Part shown: one piece after another, positions 50,901-62,745 of the stretch | How positions within the stretch are numbered: position 1 is the stretch's first letter | Layout of the letters: each line of letters opens with the position of its first letter | Origin: Eutreptiella sp. 'Long Island Sound 2002' | Taxonomy: Eukaryota > Euglenozoa > Euglenophyceae > Eutreptiales > Eutreptiaceae | Reading direction: 5' to 3' | Assembly (NCBI GenBank): GCA_964036045.1 | Contig: OZ038392.1 | Span: 30,507,087-30,571,086 of the forward strand | Length of the DNA stretch: 64,000 nucleotides | Made by a program: the position numbers and the translations under genes | The notes under the pieces: generated by a model | Database searches by the model: none | The model's input: the letters and a program-made list of their open reading frames with translations, nothing else | What the model was told of the DNA's origin: nothing

Positions 50901-53900
50901 AGGCCAGGGTGAGGGGGTGTAAGCCCAGCCAACATGGCCACCACATTCCAATGCTCTTGGCTTCACAGGTGGCAATAGTTTCGGAGGCCAGTGTCATTGG
51001 GGAGCATCCCAGTTCTGACAACAATGGAAATCCGGTGTGTACATTGCTTTGTTGTTTGCAGCTCGGCTGCCTTGCTTGCCGTACAATGGGGAAAGCAGCG
51101 CTGGTGTGCATGCACCATGTCGTGGGCCGTGGGTGCTTGGGCAAGCTGCTGTACTCAGGACTGTCAGCGCCCCCCAATTGATGGGAGAGACTAAAGTTGT
51201 TTGTGGGGGCTACGTGGTTTGGTGCGCCTTATCAAGTATCCCTCTGGGCAGCGGCAGGAAGCTGGCGAGGTCCAAATTGTTTTGTCACGGCAAGCATGCA
51301 GCATGCACACAGCTTGTGCGGTGCATCTCGCTTGATTGTGGTGCGGCGGCTGTGTCCATTCTGTTTGAGGAATGTGGTCATGGAGAAGTGAGAGGATGCC
51401 GTCAAGGATGACATTGATGAAGGAGTTGAGCGACAACGAAGGTGTGGCACAAATTGCAAGATGAGCAGTCCTGTTCCCATTCCTGGCCCGATGATTTTGA
51501 TTTTTGGGACACAAACCTGCCAATTGCCGTCCGGTTTCTAGTTTGCAAAGCATCAACCGCATCCCCCCAAGGACCATTGAGAAGGAGATAAAGTCGGACC
51601 AGGTCAAGGGACGGGTGTGGGGACTGGCAGAGGGAGCATTGTGGCATTACATTTGTTGTAATAGAACTGATGCGCTCCAGAAACTTACCTATCCCTCTTC
51701 CTCCTCCCCCCCCCCCCCTGGGCGCCCTGCCCTCCCGCCCAATCATTGCTCTGGTTTGCATACATTTTCCTTGTGTGCGTATGTGGTACCCTTGGAGAGG
51801 TAAACAAGGGTGTAGGGGCGGCATCAGCGGGGTGATTGGGGGTTACAATCAAAATGCAGTTGTGAGATTTAGCTTCAAGCTTGATGTTAGATTTGAAACG
51901 CTTTCAAACGTTCACCCCATGGATGGCATAGGGAAAAGGGGACTTGCTCTGGCTGATGGCTGTGTTGACTGCCATAGGCTGGTGGGGTTGGAGATACTCC
52001 TCAATATGTGTGGGTGTTCCTGCATGTCAGGCCAGGGTGAGGGGGTGTAAGCCCAGCAAACATGGCCACCACGTTCCAATGCTCTTGGCTTCACAGGTGG
52101 CAATAGTTTCGGAGGCCAGTGTCATTGGGGAGCATCCCAGTTCTGACAACAATGGAAATCCGGTGTGTACATTGCTTTGTTGTTTGCAGCTCGGCTGCCT
52201 TGCTTGCCGTACAATGGGGAAAGCAGCGCTGGTGTGCATGCACCATGTCGTGGGCCGTGGGTGCTTGGGCAAGCTGCTGTACTCAGGACTGTCAGCGCCC
52301 CCCAATTGATGGGAGAGACTAAAGTTGTTTGTGGGGGCTACGTGGTTTGGTGCGCCTTATCAAGTATCCCTCTGGGCAGCGGCAGGAAGCTGGCGAGGTC
52401 CAAATTGTTTTGTCACGGCAAGCATGCAGCATGCACACAGCTTGTGCGGTGCATCTCGCTTGATTGTGGTGCGGCGGCTGTGTCCATTCTGTTTGAGGAA
52501 TGTGGTCATGGAGAAGTGAGAGGATGCCGTCAAGGATGACATTGATGAAGGAGTTGAGCGACAACGAAGGTGTGGCGCAAATTGCAAGATGAGCAGTCCT
52601 GTTCCCATTCCTGGCCCGATGATTTTGATTTTTGGGACACAAACCTGCCAATTGCCGTCCGGTTTCTGGTTTGCAAAGCATCAACCGCATCCCCCCAAGG
52701 ACCATTGAGAAGGAGATAAAGTCGGACCAGGTCAAGGGACGGGTGTGGGGACTGGTAGAGGGAGCATTGTGGCATTACATTTGTTGTAATAGAACTGATG
52801 CGCTCCAGAAACTTACCTATCCCTCTTCTTGCCCCCCCCCCCCCTTGGGCGCCCTGCCCTCCCGCCCAATCATTGCTCTGGTTTGCATACATTTTCCTTG
52901 TGTGCGTATGTGGTACCCTTGGAGAGGTAAACAAGGGTGTAGGGGCGGCATCAGCGGGGTGATTTGGGGTTACAATCAAAATGCAGTTGTGAGATTTAGC
53001 TTCAAGCTTGATGTTAGATTTGAAACGCTTTCAAACGTTCACCCCATGGATGGCATAGGGAAAAGGGGACTTGCTCTGGCTGATGGCTGTGTTGACTGCC
53101 ATAGGCTGGTGGGGTTGGAGATACTCCTCAATATGTGTGGGTGTTCCTGCATGTCAGGCCAGGGTGAGGGGGTGTAAGCCCAGCCAACATGGCCACCACA
53201 TTCCAATGCTCTTGGCTTCACAGGTGGCAATAGTTTCGGAGGCCAGTGTCATTGGGGAGCATCCCAGTTCTGACAACAATGGAAATCCGGTGTGTAGATT
53301 GCTTTGTTGTTTGCAGCTCGGCTGCCTTGTTTGCCGTACAATGGGGAAAGCAGCGCTGGTGTGCATGCACCATGTCGTGGGCCGTGGGTGCTTGGGCAAG
53401 CTGCTGTACTCAGGACTGTCAGCGCCCCCCAATTGATGGGAGAGACTAAAGTTGTTTGTGGGGGCTACGTGGTTTGGTGCGCCTTATCAAGTATCCCTCT
53501 GGGCAGCGGCAGGAAGCTGGCGAGGTCCAAATTGTTTTGTCACGGCAAGCATGCAGCATGCACACAGCTTGTGTGGTGCATCTCGCTTGATTGTGGTGCG
53601 GCGGCTGTGTCCATTCTGTTTGAGGAATGTGGTCATGGAGAAGTGAGAGGATGCCGTCAAGGATGACATTGATGAAGGAGTTGAGCGACAACGAAGGTGT
53701 GGCACAAATTGCAAGATGAGCAGTCCTGTTCCCATTCCTGGCCCGATGATTTTGATTTTTGGGACACAAACCTGCCAATTGCCGTCCGGTTTCTGGTTTG
53801 CAAAGCATCACCCGCATCCCCCCAAGGACCATTGAGAAGGAGATAAAGTCGGACCAGGTCAAGGGACGGGTGTGGGGACTGGTAGAGGGAGCATTGTGGC

Positions 53901-56652
53901 ATTACATTTGTTGTAATAGAACTGATGCGCTCCAGAAACTTACCTATCCCTCTTCCTCACCCCCCCCCCCCCCTGGGCGCCCTGCCCTCCCGCCCAATCA
54001 TTGCTCTGGTTTGCATACATTTTCCTTGTGTGCGTATGTGGTACCCTTGGAGAGGTAAACAAGGGTGTAGGGGCGGCATCAGCGGGGTGATTGGGGGTTA
54101 CAATCAAAATGCAGTTGTGAGATTTAGCTTCAAGCTTGATGTTAGATTTGAAACGCTTTCAAACGTTCACCCCATGGATGGCATAGGGAAAAGGGGACTT
54201 GCTCTGGCTGATGGCTGTGTTGACTGCCATAGGCTGGTGGGGTTGGAGATACTCCTCAATATGTGTGCGTGTTCCTGCATGTCAGGCGCCAGGGTGAGGG
54301 GGTGTAAGCCCAGCCAACATGGCCACCACATTCCAATGCTCTTGGCTTCACAGGTGGCAATAGTTTCGGAGGCCAGTGTCATTGGGGAGCATCCCAGTTC
54401 TGACAACAATGGAAATCCGGTGTGTACATTGCTTTGTTGTTTGCAGCTCGGCTGCCTTGCTTGCCGTACAATGGGGAAAGCAGCGCTGGTGTGCATGCAC
54501 CATGTCGTGGGCCGTGGGTGCTTGGGCAAGCTGCTGTACTCAGGACCGTCAGCGCCCCCCCAATTGATGGGAGAGACTAAAGTTGTTTGTGGGGGCTACG
54601 TGGTTTGGTGCGCCTTATCAAGTATCCCTCTGGGCAGCGGCAGGAAGCTGGCGAGGTCCAAATTGTTTTGTCACGGCAAGCATGCAGCATGCACACAGCT
54701 TGTGCGGTGCATCTCGCTTGATTGTGGTGCGGCGGCTGTGTCCATTCTGTTTGAGGAATGTGGTCATGGAGAAGTGAGAGGATGCCGTCAAGGATGACAT
54801 TGATGAAGGAGTTGAGCGACAACGAAGGTGTGGCGCAAATTGCAAGATGAGCATTCCTGTTCCCATTCCTGGCCCGATGATTTTGATTTTTGGGACACAA
54901 ACCTGCCAATTGCCGTCCGGTTTCTGGTTTGCAAAGCATCACCCGCATCCCCCCAAGGACCATTGAGAAGGAGATAAAGTCGGACCAGGTCAAGGGACGG
55001 GTGTGGGGACTGGTAGAGGGAGCATTGTGGCATTACATTTGTTGTAATAGAACTGATGCGCTCCAGAAACTTACCTATGCCTCTTCTTGCCCCCCTCCCC
55101 CCCCCTGGGCGCCCTGCCCTCCCGCCCAATCATTGCTCTGGTTTGCATACATTTTCCTTGTGTGCGTATGTGGTACCCTTGGAGAGGTAAACAAGGGTGT
55201 AGGGGCGGTATCAGCGGGGTGATTGGGGGTTACAATCAAAATGCAGTTGTGAGATTTAGCTTCAAGCTTGATGTTAGATTTGAAACGCTTTCAAACGTTC
55301 ACCCCATGGATGGCATAGGGAAAAGGGGACTTGCTCTGGCTGATGGCTGTGTTGACTGCCATAGGCTGGTGGGGTTGGAGATACTCCTCAATATGTGTGG
55401 GTGTTCCTGCATGTCAGGCCAGGGTGAGGGGGTGTAAGCCCAGCCAACATGGCCACCACATTCCAATGCTCTTGGCTTCACAGGTGGCAATAGTTTCGGA
55501 GGCCAGTGTCATTGGGGAGCATCCCAGTTCTGACAACAATGGAAATCCGGTGTGTACATTGCTTTGTTGTTTGCAGCTCGGCTGCCTTGCTTGCCGTACA
55601 ATGGGGAAAGCAGCGCTGGTGTGCATGCACCATGTCGTGGGCCGTGGGTGCTTGGGCAAGCTGCTGTACTCAGGACTGTCAGCGCCCCCCAATTGATGGG
55701 AGAGACTAAAGTTGTTTGTGGGGGCTACGTGGTTTGGTGCGCCTTATCAAGTATCCCTCTGGGCAGCGGCAGGAAGCTGGCGAGGTCCAAATTGTTTTGT
55801 CACGGCAAGCATGCAGCATGCACACAGCTTGTGCGGTGCATCTCGCTTGATTGTGGTGCGGTGGCTGTGTCCATTCTGTTTGAGGAATGTGGTCATGGAG
55901 AAGTGAGAGGATGCCGTCAAGGATGACATTGATGAAGGAGTTGAGCGACAACGAAGGTGTGGCGCAAATTGCAAGATGAGCAGTCCTGTTCCCATTCCTG
56001 GCCCGATGATTTTGATTTTTGGGACACAAACCTGCCAATTGCCGTCCGGTTTCTGGTTTGCAAAGCATCAACCGCATCCCCCCAAGGACCATTGAGAAGG
56101 AGATAAAGTCGGACCAGGTCAAGGGACGGGTGTGGGGACTGGTAGAGGGAGCATTGTGGCATTACATTTGTTGTAATAGAACTGATGCGCTCCAGAAACT
56201 TACCTATGCCTCTTCTTGCCCCCCCCCCCCCCTGGGCGCCCTGCCCTCCCGCCCAATCATTGCTCTGGTTTGCATACATTTTCCTTGTGTGCGTATGTGG
56301 TACCCTTGGAGAGGTAAACAAGGGTGTAGGGGCGGCATCAGCGGGGTGATTTGGGGTTACAATCAAAATACAGTTGTGAGATTTAGCTTCAAGCTTGATG
56401 TTAGATTTGAAACGCTTTCAAACGTTCACCCCATGGATGGCATAGGGAAAAGGGGACTTGCTCTGGCTGATGGCTGTGTTGACTGCCATAGGTTGGTGGG
56501 TTTGGAGATACTCCTCAATATGTGTGGGTGTTCCTGCATGTTAGGCCAGGGTGAGGGGGTGTAAGCCCAGCCAAGATGGCCACCACAGTCCAATGCTCTT
56601 GGCTTCACAGGTGGCAATAGTTTCGGAGGCCAGTGTCATTGGGGAGCATCCC

Positions 56653-56845
56653 TGTATCCACACGTATTCCTGCCCGAGTTACTTGAAAACATACACTCTA
56701 CGTGTGTAATTTCGCGCGGTTTTTTTGAACAAAAAAAACAGTTGGGTGTAAAAAAGACGCGCGCAAAGGATACACATACCTGCACACATCGGTGTGAAGA
56801 ATGCACGCCACACTCGCAACATGGCGCAATTGATTGCAACCTTGT
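56653..56845. other. Spacer between satellite 1 and the decayed gene
   Basis: Single-copy DNA of about 190 bp, richer in A and T than the satellite. It holds a TTTTTTTG-AA-CAAAAAAA inverted repeat (56720-56737) and a CACACGTA / TACGTGTG pair (56659-56666 and 56699-56706). No convincing gene is present, although the minus frame of the neighbouring gene stays open here after its TAA. Confidence 0.6.
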
Positions 56846-58275
56846 TTACTCCGCTGCACGTGCTGCATTCCGGTCCTTGGTCATTTGTTGCACATATGTG
56901 ACAAAATTGTCCCACAAGGCAGAACCATAGGTCTTGGGAACATGAAATGATCGTCCAACGAGAGGCACTCTCAACTTCATGAGGGTCCAAATGGCAATAC
57001 TATACTGAATGACAGTTTCAAATCCACATCATGCGCCCTTCCATTGGCCATGAGTCGACAACTTAATCTCAACCTTAAGGTCTCGCCAACGCCCTTCGAA
57101 CCCATGGCAGAGGAAAGGTTCCAATGTGGACCACTCGTTCAAGAATTGAGGCACGTGGCATATCCACACATGCATCCATAGTGTACATGGTGCATCCAAT
57201 GCATGCAACACTTTGCGTAACATGTGTGCTGCATCACATGCACCTGCAATCTGCTCTGCAATAGGTTGCTTCTCGTATGCGACTGTGAGCATGTGGTGAG
57301 TTAGTGTGAACATTGACATCACAAGGTCTGCTACAGGTACATCACGGTTATCAAGGCGTTTAATAGCTTTACAATGGTGTCGCACTTGATCTATAACTCG
57401 ATTATATCGTGCTCCTTAAAAAACTTGAGTGCATTTGTAATAGAGCACTACAATGCGCTACCATCAATACTACCATCCTCGCTTGTGAGAGTAACAACGT
57501 CCACATCTAGGCCTCCCATGAAGTCATTGACCGCACTTTTTGAAAGGCCTGCATTTTCTAGGATGTCATGCACCAAGGGAAGTCGCACTGTAAATAAGAC
57601 CTTAACAATTCTGTCCGAACAATCAATGGCAAACTGCTTAATGGGAATGCCCGGGAACATAGAGGACACGGACGAGGACATTGCTGGGCAAGGGATCTCG
57701 AATGAGGCCACGTCATCAAGGTTGGCATCGCAGTAGGGGCAGGGTCTGTGCTCTGGTCTAGTGTATGAAGGTGGATCGCAACCCGCTATCTTGTACATGA
57801 GCATGTGGTCTCCTGATAGAAACACGTGTACGATGTACTCCTTGCCTTCAATCATTACTTTGCTACCGTTCTACTTCTCCACATCCTAAACCACCTTGCA
57901 CTGTGACAGCATGTTCCTCACGACTTTAATTTGATCCATCCCACGTAACAAGCAAAAAACAAAGTGGCGTTGAGGGCTTTGCATTGGCAGGGTTTTCAGG
58001 GTTGAACAAGGGCAAACATTGCAGGCAACAACATGGGATTTCCAAAGGGGGACGCCATCCAGTCCAACCCGAATCCACAGTTCACCAAGTCGTTGGGGAT
58101 CCACCTGCACCTACTCTGAGCCTGCAGAAAGTGCGTCCACAATCAGTGTGAAGGCTGCAAATAGTCTACACCATGAGACGGGTAGTGTGTTGTTCACCAA
58201 GGCGCTGAACGTTGCCACAGTTGTCGTTAGAAAGAACCACACCGCCTCAACACGGTCCCACCGTATTCGCCTGTC
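56846..58275 (-). pseudogene. Degenerate transposase-like gene
   Basis: One protein-like reading continues along the minus strand through several interruptions. From 58275 to about 57391 the frame is broken only by TAG codons: 58111-58113, 57886-57888, 57871-57873, 57448-57450 and 57391-57393. The reading then shifts frame near 57390, carries one TGA at 57029-57031, and ends at a TAA at 56846-56848. Recognisable blocks are GLDGVPLWKSHVV, FLSGDHMLMYKIAGC followed by a CPYC pair (a likely zinc-binding motif), VPQFLNEWSTLEPFLCHGFEGRW, and SFHVPKTYGSALWDNF. The DG...W/GK...H block, then the SGDH/CPYC block, resemble repetitive transposase-like proteins of eukaryotes. I cannot name the family. The upstream end is lost at the junction with satellite 2, so the true start is not visible. 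Confidence 0.6.
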
Positions 58276-59241
58276 CATTATGGGGTATGGGACTGCAGTT
58301 TGTAGGGGATGGGGTTTGCATATCTTGCTGTGGTTGTGTTGGTTGCCTTTGGCTCCCATAGCTACTGCTTGTGCAATAGAGAAAGCAAGCAGTTTGTGGT
58401 GGGAAAGACAGGCTGCAAGGGTGCAATGATGTGTCAGGCAATTCCAAAAGCGAAGCATATGGCAGGGTGTAGGGGTGCTGGTCCGTGCAAGCCCTCATCG
58501 TTTTGCCTCGTTTTTCAGCACTCTGTGAAGGTTTACATGGTTTTGGATGTCCAAAGGCATTTGGGATGTTGGCTCCACCTGTACAAGTTGGGATTTGTTT
58601 TGTTTTTGGTTTGGGCAGTGAGGGATATTGGCTAATCCTGGGTGGCCAGGGGTAGCATTGCGAGGCAGCCAAGGATGACGTACGGTGTCTCTGACATATG
58701 TCATTGCCCGGAACCCTAGAGCAGGTTCTCCACACTCTCTAGGGCCTACGGGTCCAAGGCTGGGGGTTAGGGCCCATTCTCCCGCGGTTGCGTTGAGTGT
58801 ATAATTCCAATGCCGTGTGTGGGGCATGGTTCCGTCCTTGCAGTTGCCCCTTGTCACCCTGTTGATTATGCAAAATTGGGTCACATCCAACAAAATGACG
58901 GTGAAGGATTTGTTGGAGGATTGGATTTTATAGAGGTATGTAGGCAACAGTAAGTGTAGGGTGTGAGGTCACAATCCCTGAGCTCGTGACCAAATCTTTT
59001 ATTTCACAAGTGAGGCCCATCATGATTGTTTTTTTGTGTTTGCAAAGGACGATGCCGTTACGAGAGAAGAGGGAGGTAGGGGTTGAAACATTTTGTTGTG
59101 GTAAGAAATATTGTCAAGTGATGGTTTGCATGGGCAGCATGTAGCATTTTCAAATGGGCCATGTTGGTGTGAGATTCTGTCAGGCTGTGGAAGACATGCT
59201 AGTGACACAGGTTGGTATGCTAGGAGGGTAGGGAGGGTGTA

Positions 59242-59303
59242 ACATGTCACCTGTGACATGTGTTGTGCATGCCACAGGCTGTGACATGTCTCTCATGTCA
59301 CAG
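59242..59303. promoter_or_regulatory. Paired TGTGACATG dyads, satellite 2 copy 1
   Basis: The first dyad is ACATGTCAC-CT-GTGACATGT (59242-59261). The second is CTGTGACATG-TCTCT-CATGTCACAG (59279-59303). Both are perfect inverted repeats built on the same half-site, giving four copies of TGACATG/CATGTCA in 62 bp. This looks like a protein-binding cluster; the binder is unknown. Confidence 0.65.
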
Positions 59304-60359
59304 TGGTGTTTGCTTCCAAGATGTGGTGAAGAAGCTAGCCAACATTGCGCCAGAGGTCAGCACTGATTGTCACATTGAGCGGAAGCTGCTGGCATTATGG
59401 GGTATGGGACTGCGGTTTGTAGGAGATGGGGTTTGCATTTCTTGCTGTGGTTGTGTTGGTTGCCTTTGGCTCTCATAGCTGCTGCTTGTGCAATAGAGAA
59501 AGCAAGCAGTTTGTGGTGGGAAAGACAGGCTGCAAGGGTGCAATGATGTGTCAGGCAATTCCAAAAGCGAAGCATATGGCAGGGTGTAGGGGTGCTGGTC
59601 CGTGCAAGCCCTCATCGTTTTGCCTCGTTTTTCAGCAGTCTGTGAAGGTTTACATGGTTTTGGATGTCCAAAGGCATTTGGGATGTTGGCTCCACCTGTA
59701 CAAGTTGGGATTTGTTTTGTTTTTGGTTTGGGCAGTGAGGGATATTGGCTAATCCTGCGTGGCCAGGGGTAGCATTGCGAGGCAGCCAAGGATGACGTAC
59801 GGTGTCTCTGACATATGTCATTGCCCGGAACCCTAGAGCAGGTTCTCCACACTCTCTAGGGCCTACGGGTCCAAGGCTGGGGGTTAGGGCCCATTCTCCC
59901 GCGGTTGCGTTGAGTGTATAACTCCAATGCCGTGTGTGGGGCATGGTTCCGTCCTTGCAGTTGCCCCTTGTCACCCTGTTGATTATGCAAAATTGGGTCA
60001 CATCCAACAAAATGACAGTGAAGGATTTGTTGGAGGATTGGATTTTATAGAGGTATGTAGGCAACAGTAAGTGTAGGGTGTGAGGTCACAATCCCTGAGC
60101 TCGTGACCAAATCTTTTATTTCACAAGTGAGGCCCATCATGATTGTTTTTTTTGTGTTTGCAAAGGACGATGCCGTTACGAGAGAAGAGGGAGGTAGGGG
60201 TTGAAACATTTTGTTGTGGTAAGAAATATTGTCAAGTGATGGTTTGCATGGGCAGCATGTAGCATTTTCAAATGGGCCATGTTGGTGTGAGATTCTGTCA
60301 GGCTGTGGAAGACATGCTAGTGACACAGGTTGGTATGCTAGGAGGGTAGGGAGGGTGTA

Positions 60360-60421
60360 ACATGTCACCTGTGACATGTGTTGTGCATGCCACAGGCTGT
60401 GACATGTCTCTCATGTCACAG
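60360..60421. promoter_or_regulatory. Paired TGTGACATG dyads, satellite 2 copy 2
   Basis: Same two dyads at the same place in the second unit junction, without change in either pair of arms. Confidence 0.65.
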
Positions 60422-61476
60422 TGGTGTTTGCTTCCAAGATGTGGTGAAGAAGCTGGCCAACATTGCGCCAGAGGTCAGCACTGATTGTCACATTGAGCGG
60501 AAGCTGCTGGCATTATGGGGTATGGGACTGCAGTTTGTAGGGGATGGGGTTTGCATATCTTGCTGTGGTTGTGTTGGTTGCCTTTGGCTCTCATAGCTGC
60601 TGCTTGTGCAATAGAGAAAGCAAGCAGTTTGTGGTGGGAAAGACAGGCTGCAAGGGTGCAATGATGTGTCAGGCAATTCCAAAAGCGAAGCATATGGCAG
60701 GGTGTAGGGGTGCTGGTCCGTGCAAGCCCTCATCGTTTTGCCTCGTTTTTCAGCACTCTGTGAAGGTTTACATGGTTTTGGATGTCCAAAGGCATTTGGG
60801 ATGTTGGCTCCACCTGTACAAGTTGGGATTTGTTTTGTTTTTGGTTTGGGCAGTGAGGGATATTGGCTAATCCTGGGTGGCCAGGGGTAGCATTGCGAGG
60901 CAGCCAAGGATGACGTACGGTGTCTCTGACATATGTCATTGCCCGGAACCCTAGAGCAGGTTCTCCACACTCTCTAGGGCCTACGGGTCCAAGGCTGGGG
61001 GTTAGGGCCCATTCTCCCGCGGTTGCGTTGAGTGTATAATTCCAATGCCGTGTGTGGGGCATGGTTCCGTCCTTGCAGTTGCCCCTTGTCACCCTGTTGA
61101 TTATGCAAAATTGGGTCACATCCAACAAAATGACGGTGAAGGATTTGTTGGAGGATTGGATTTTATAGAGGTATGTAGGCAACAGTAAGTGTAGGGTGTG
61201 AGGTCACAATCCCTGAGCTCGTGACCAAATCTTTTATTTCACAAGTGAGGCCCATCATGATTGTTTTTTTGTGTTTGCAAAGGACGATGCCGTTACGAGA
61301 GAAGAGGGAGGTAGGGGTTGAAACATTTTGTTGTGGTAAGAAATATTGTCAAGTGATGGTTTGCATGGGCAGCATGTAGCATTTTCAAATGGGCCATGTT
61401 GGTGTGAGATTCTGTCAGGCTGTGGAAGACATGCTAGTGACACAGGTTGGTATGCTAGGAGGGTAGGGAGGGTGTA

Positions 61477-61538
61477 ACATGTCACCTGTGACATGTGTTG
61501 TGCATGCCACAGGCTGTGACATGTCTCTCATGTCACAG
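61477..61538. promoter_or_regulatory. Paired TGTGACATG dyads, satellite 2 copy 3
   Basis: Both dyads are intact and the 17-bp distance between them is kept. Confidence 0.65.
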
Positions 61539-62594
61539 TGGTGTTTGCTTCCAAGATGTGGTGAAGAAGCTAGCCAACATTGCGCCAGAGGTCAGCACTG
61601 ATTGTCACATTGAGCGGAAGCTGCTGGCATTATGGGGTATGGGACTGCGGTTTGTAGGAGATGGGGTTTGCATTTCTTGCTGTGGTTGTGTTGGTTGCCT
61701 TTGGCTCTCATAGCTGCTGCTTGTGCAATAGAGAAAGCAAGCAGTTTGTGGTGGGAAAGACAGGCTGCAAGGGTGCAATGATGTGTCAGGCAATTCCAAA
61801 AGCGAAGCATATGGCAGGGTGTAGGGGTGCTGGTCCGTGCAAGCCCTCATCGTTTTGCCTCGTTTTTCAGCAGTCTGTGAAGGTTTACATGGTTTTGGAT
61901 GTCCAAAGGCATTTGGGATGTTGGCTCCACCTGTACAAGTTGGGATTTGTTTTGTTTTTGGTTTGGGCAGTGAGGGATATTGGCTAATCCTGGGTGGCCA
62001 GGGGTAGCATTGCGAGGCAGCCAAGGATGACGTACGGTGTCTCTGACATATGTCATTGCCCGGAACCCTAGAGCAGGTTCTCCACACTCTCTAGGGCCTA
62101 CGGGTCCAAGGCTGGGGGTTAGGGCCCATTCTCCCGCGGTTGCGTTGAGTGTATAACTCCAATGCCGTGTGTGGGGCATGGTTCCGTCCTTGCAGTTGCC
62201 CCTTGTCACCCTGTTGATTATGCAAAATTGGGTCACATCCAACAAAATGACAGTGAAGGATTTGTTGGAGGATTGGATTTTATAGAGGTATGTAGGCAAC
62301 AGTAAGTGTAGGGTGTGAGGTCACAATCCCTGAGCTCGTGACCAAATCTTTTATTTCACAAGTGAGGCCCATCATGATTGTTTTTTTTGTGTTTGCAAAG
62401 GACGATGCCGTTACGAGAGAAGAGGGAGGTAGGGGTTGAAACATTTTGTTGTGGTAAGAAATATTGTCAAGTGATGGTTTGCATGGGCAGCATGTAGCAT
62501 TTTCAAATGGGCCATGTTGGTGTGAGATTCTGTCAGGCTGTGGAAGACATGCTAGTGACACAGGTTGGTATGCTAGGAGGGTAGGGAGGGTGTA

Positions 62595-62656
62595 ACATGT
62601 CACCTGTGACATGTGTTGTGCATGCCACAGGCTGTGACATGTCTCTCATGTCACAG
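62595..62656. promoter_or_regulatory. Paired TGTGACATG dyads, satellite 2 copy 4
   Basis: Both dyads are intact, as in the other copies, although the flanking unit subtype differs from copies 1 and 3. Confidence 0.65.
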
Positions 62657-62745
62657 TGGTGTTTGCTTCCAAGATGTGGTGAAGAAGCTGGCCAACATTG
62701 CGCCAGAGGTCAGCACTGATTGTCACATTGAGCGGAAGCTGCTGG

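Larger units (their letters stand above)
36500..56652. repeat. Satellite 1 tandem array, right block
   Basis: The array continues in the same orientation after the retrotransposon, first with the remainder of the split unit (36500-37277). Units then start at 37278, 38406, 39539, 40667, 41795, 42916, 44043, 45165, 46287, 47415, 48546, 49674, 50803, 51931, 53058, 54186 and 55318, plus a 208-bp stub from 56445. The stub stops at GGGGAGCATCCC (56652), where every other unit continues AGTTCTGA. Unit lengths are 1121-1133 bp. Subtypes are interspersed: for example GTGTGGAACATC appears in units 39539, 40667 and 42916, and TTTCGTAGG in units 41795 and 44043. No gene is supported within the block. Confidence 0.97.

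Noticed and set aside
1-56652. Tandem rRNA or small RNA gene cluster
   Set aside because: I could not recognise 5S, larger rRNA, tRNA or snRNA signatures in the unit on either strand.
56653-58275. Complete DNA transposon with terminal inverted repeats
   Set aside because: No matching inverted ends or target duplication were found at the two borders; only a decayed gene body is visible.
58760-58775. Telomere-like GGGGTTAGGG in satellite 2
   Set aside because: It occurs once per unit and is not tandemly repeated.
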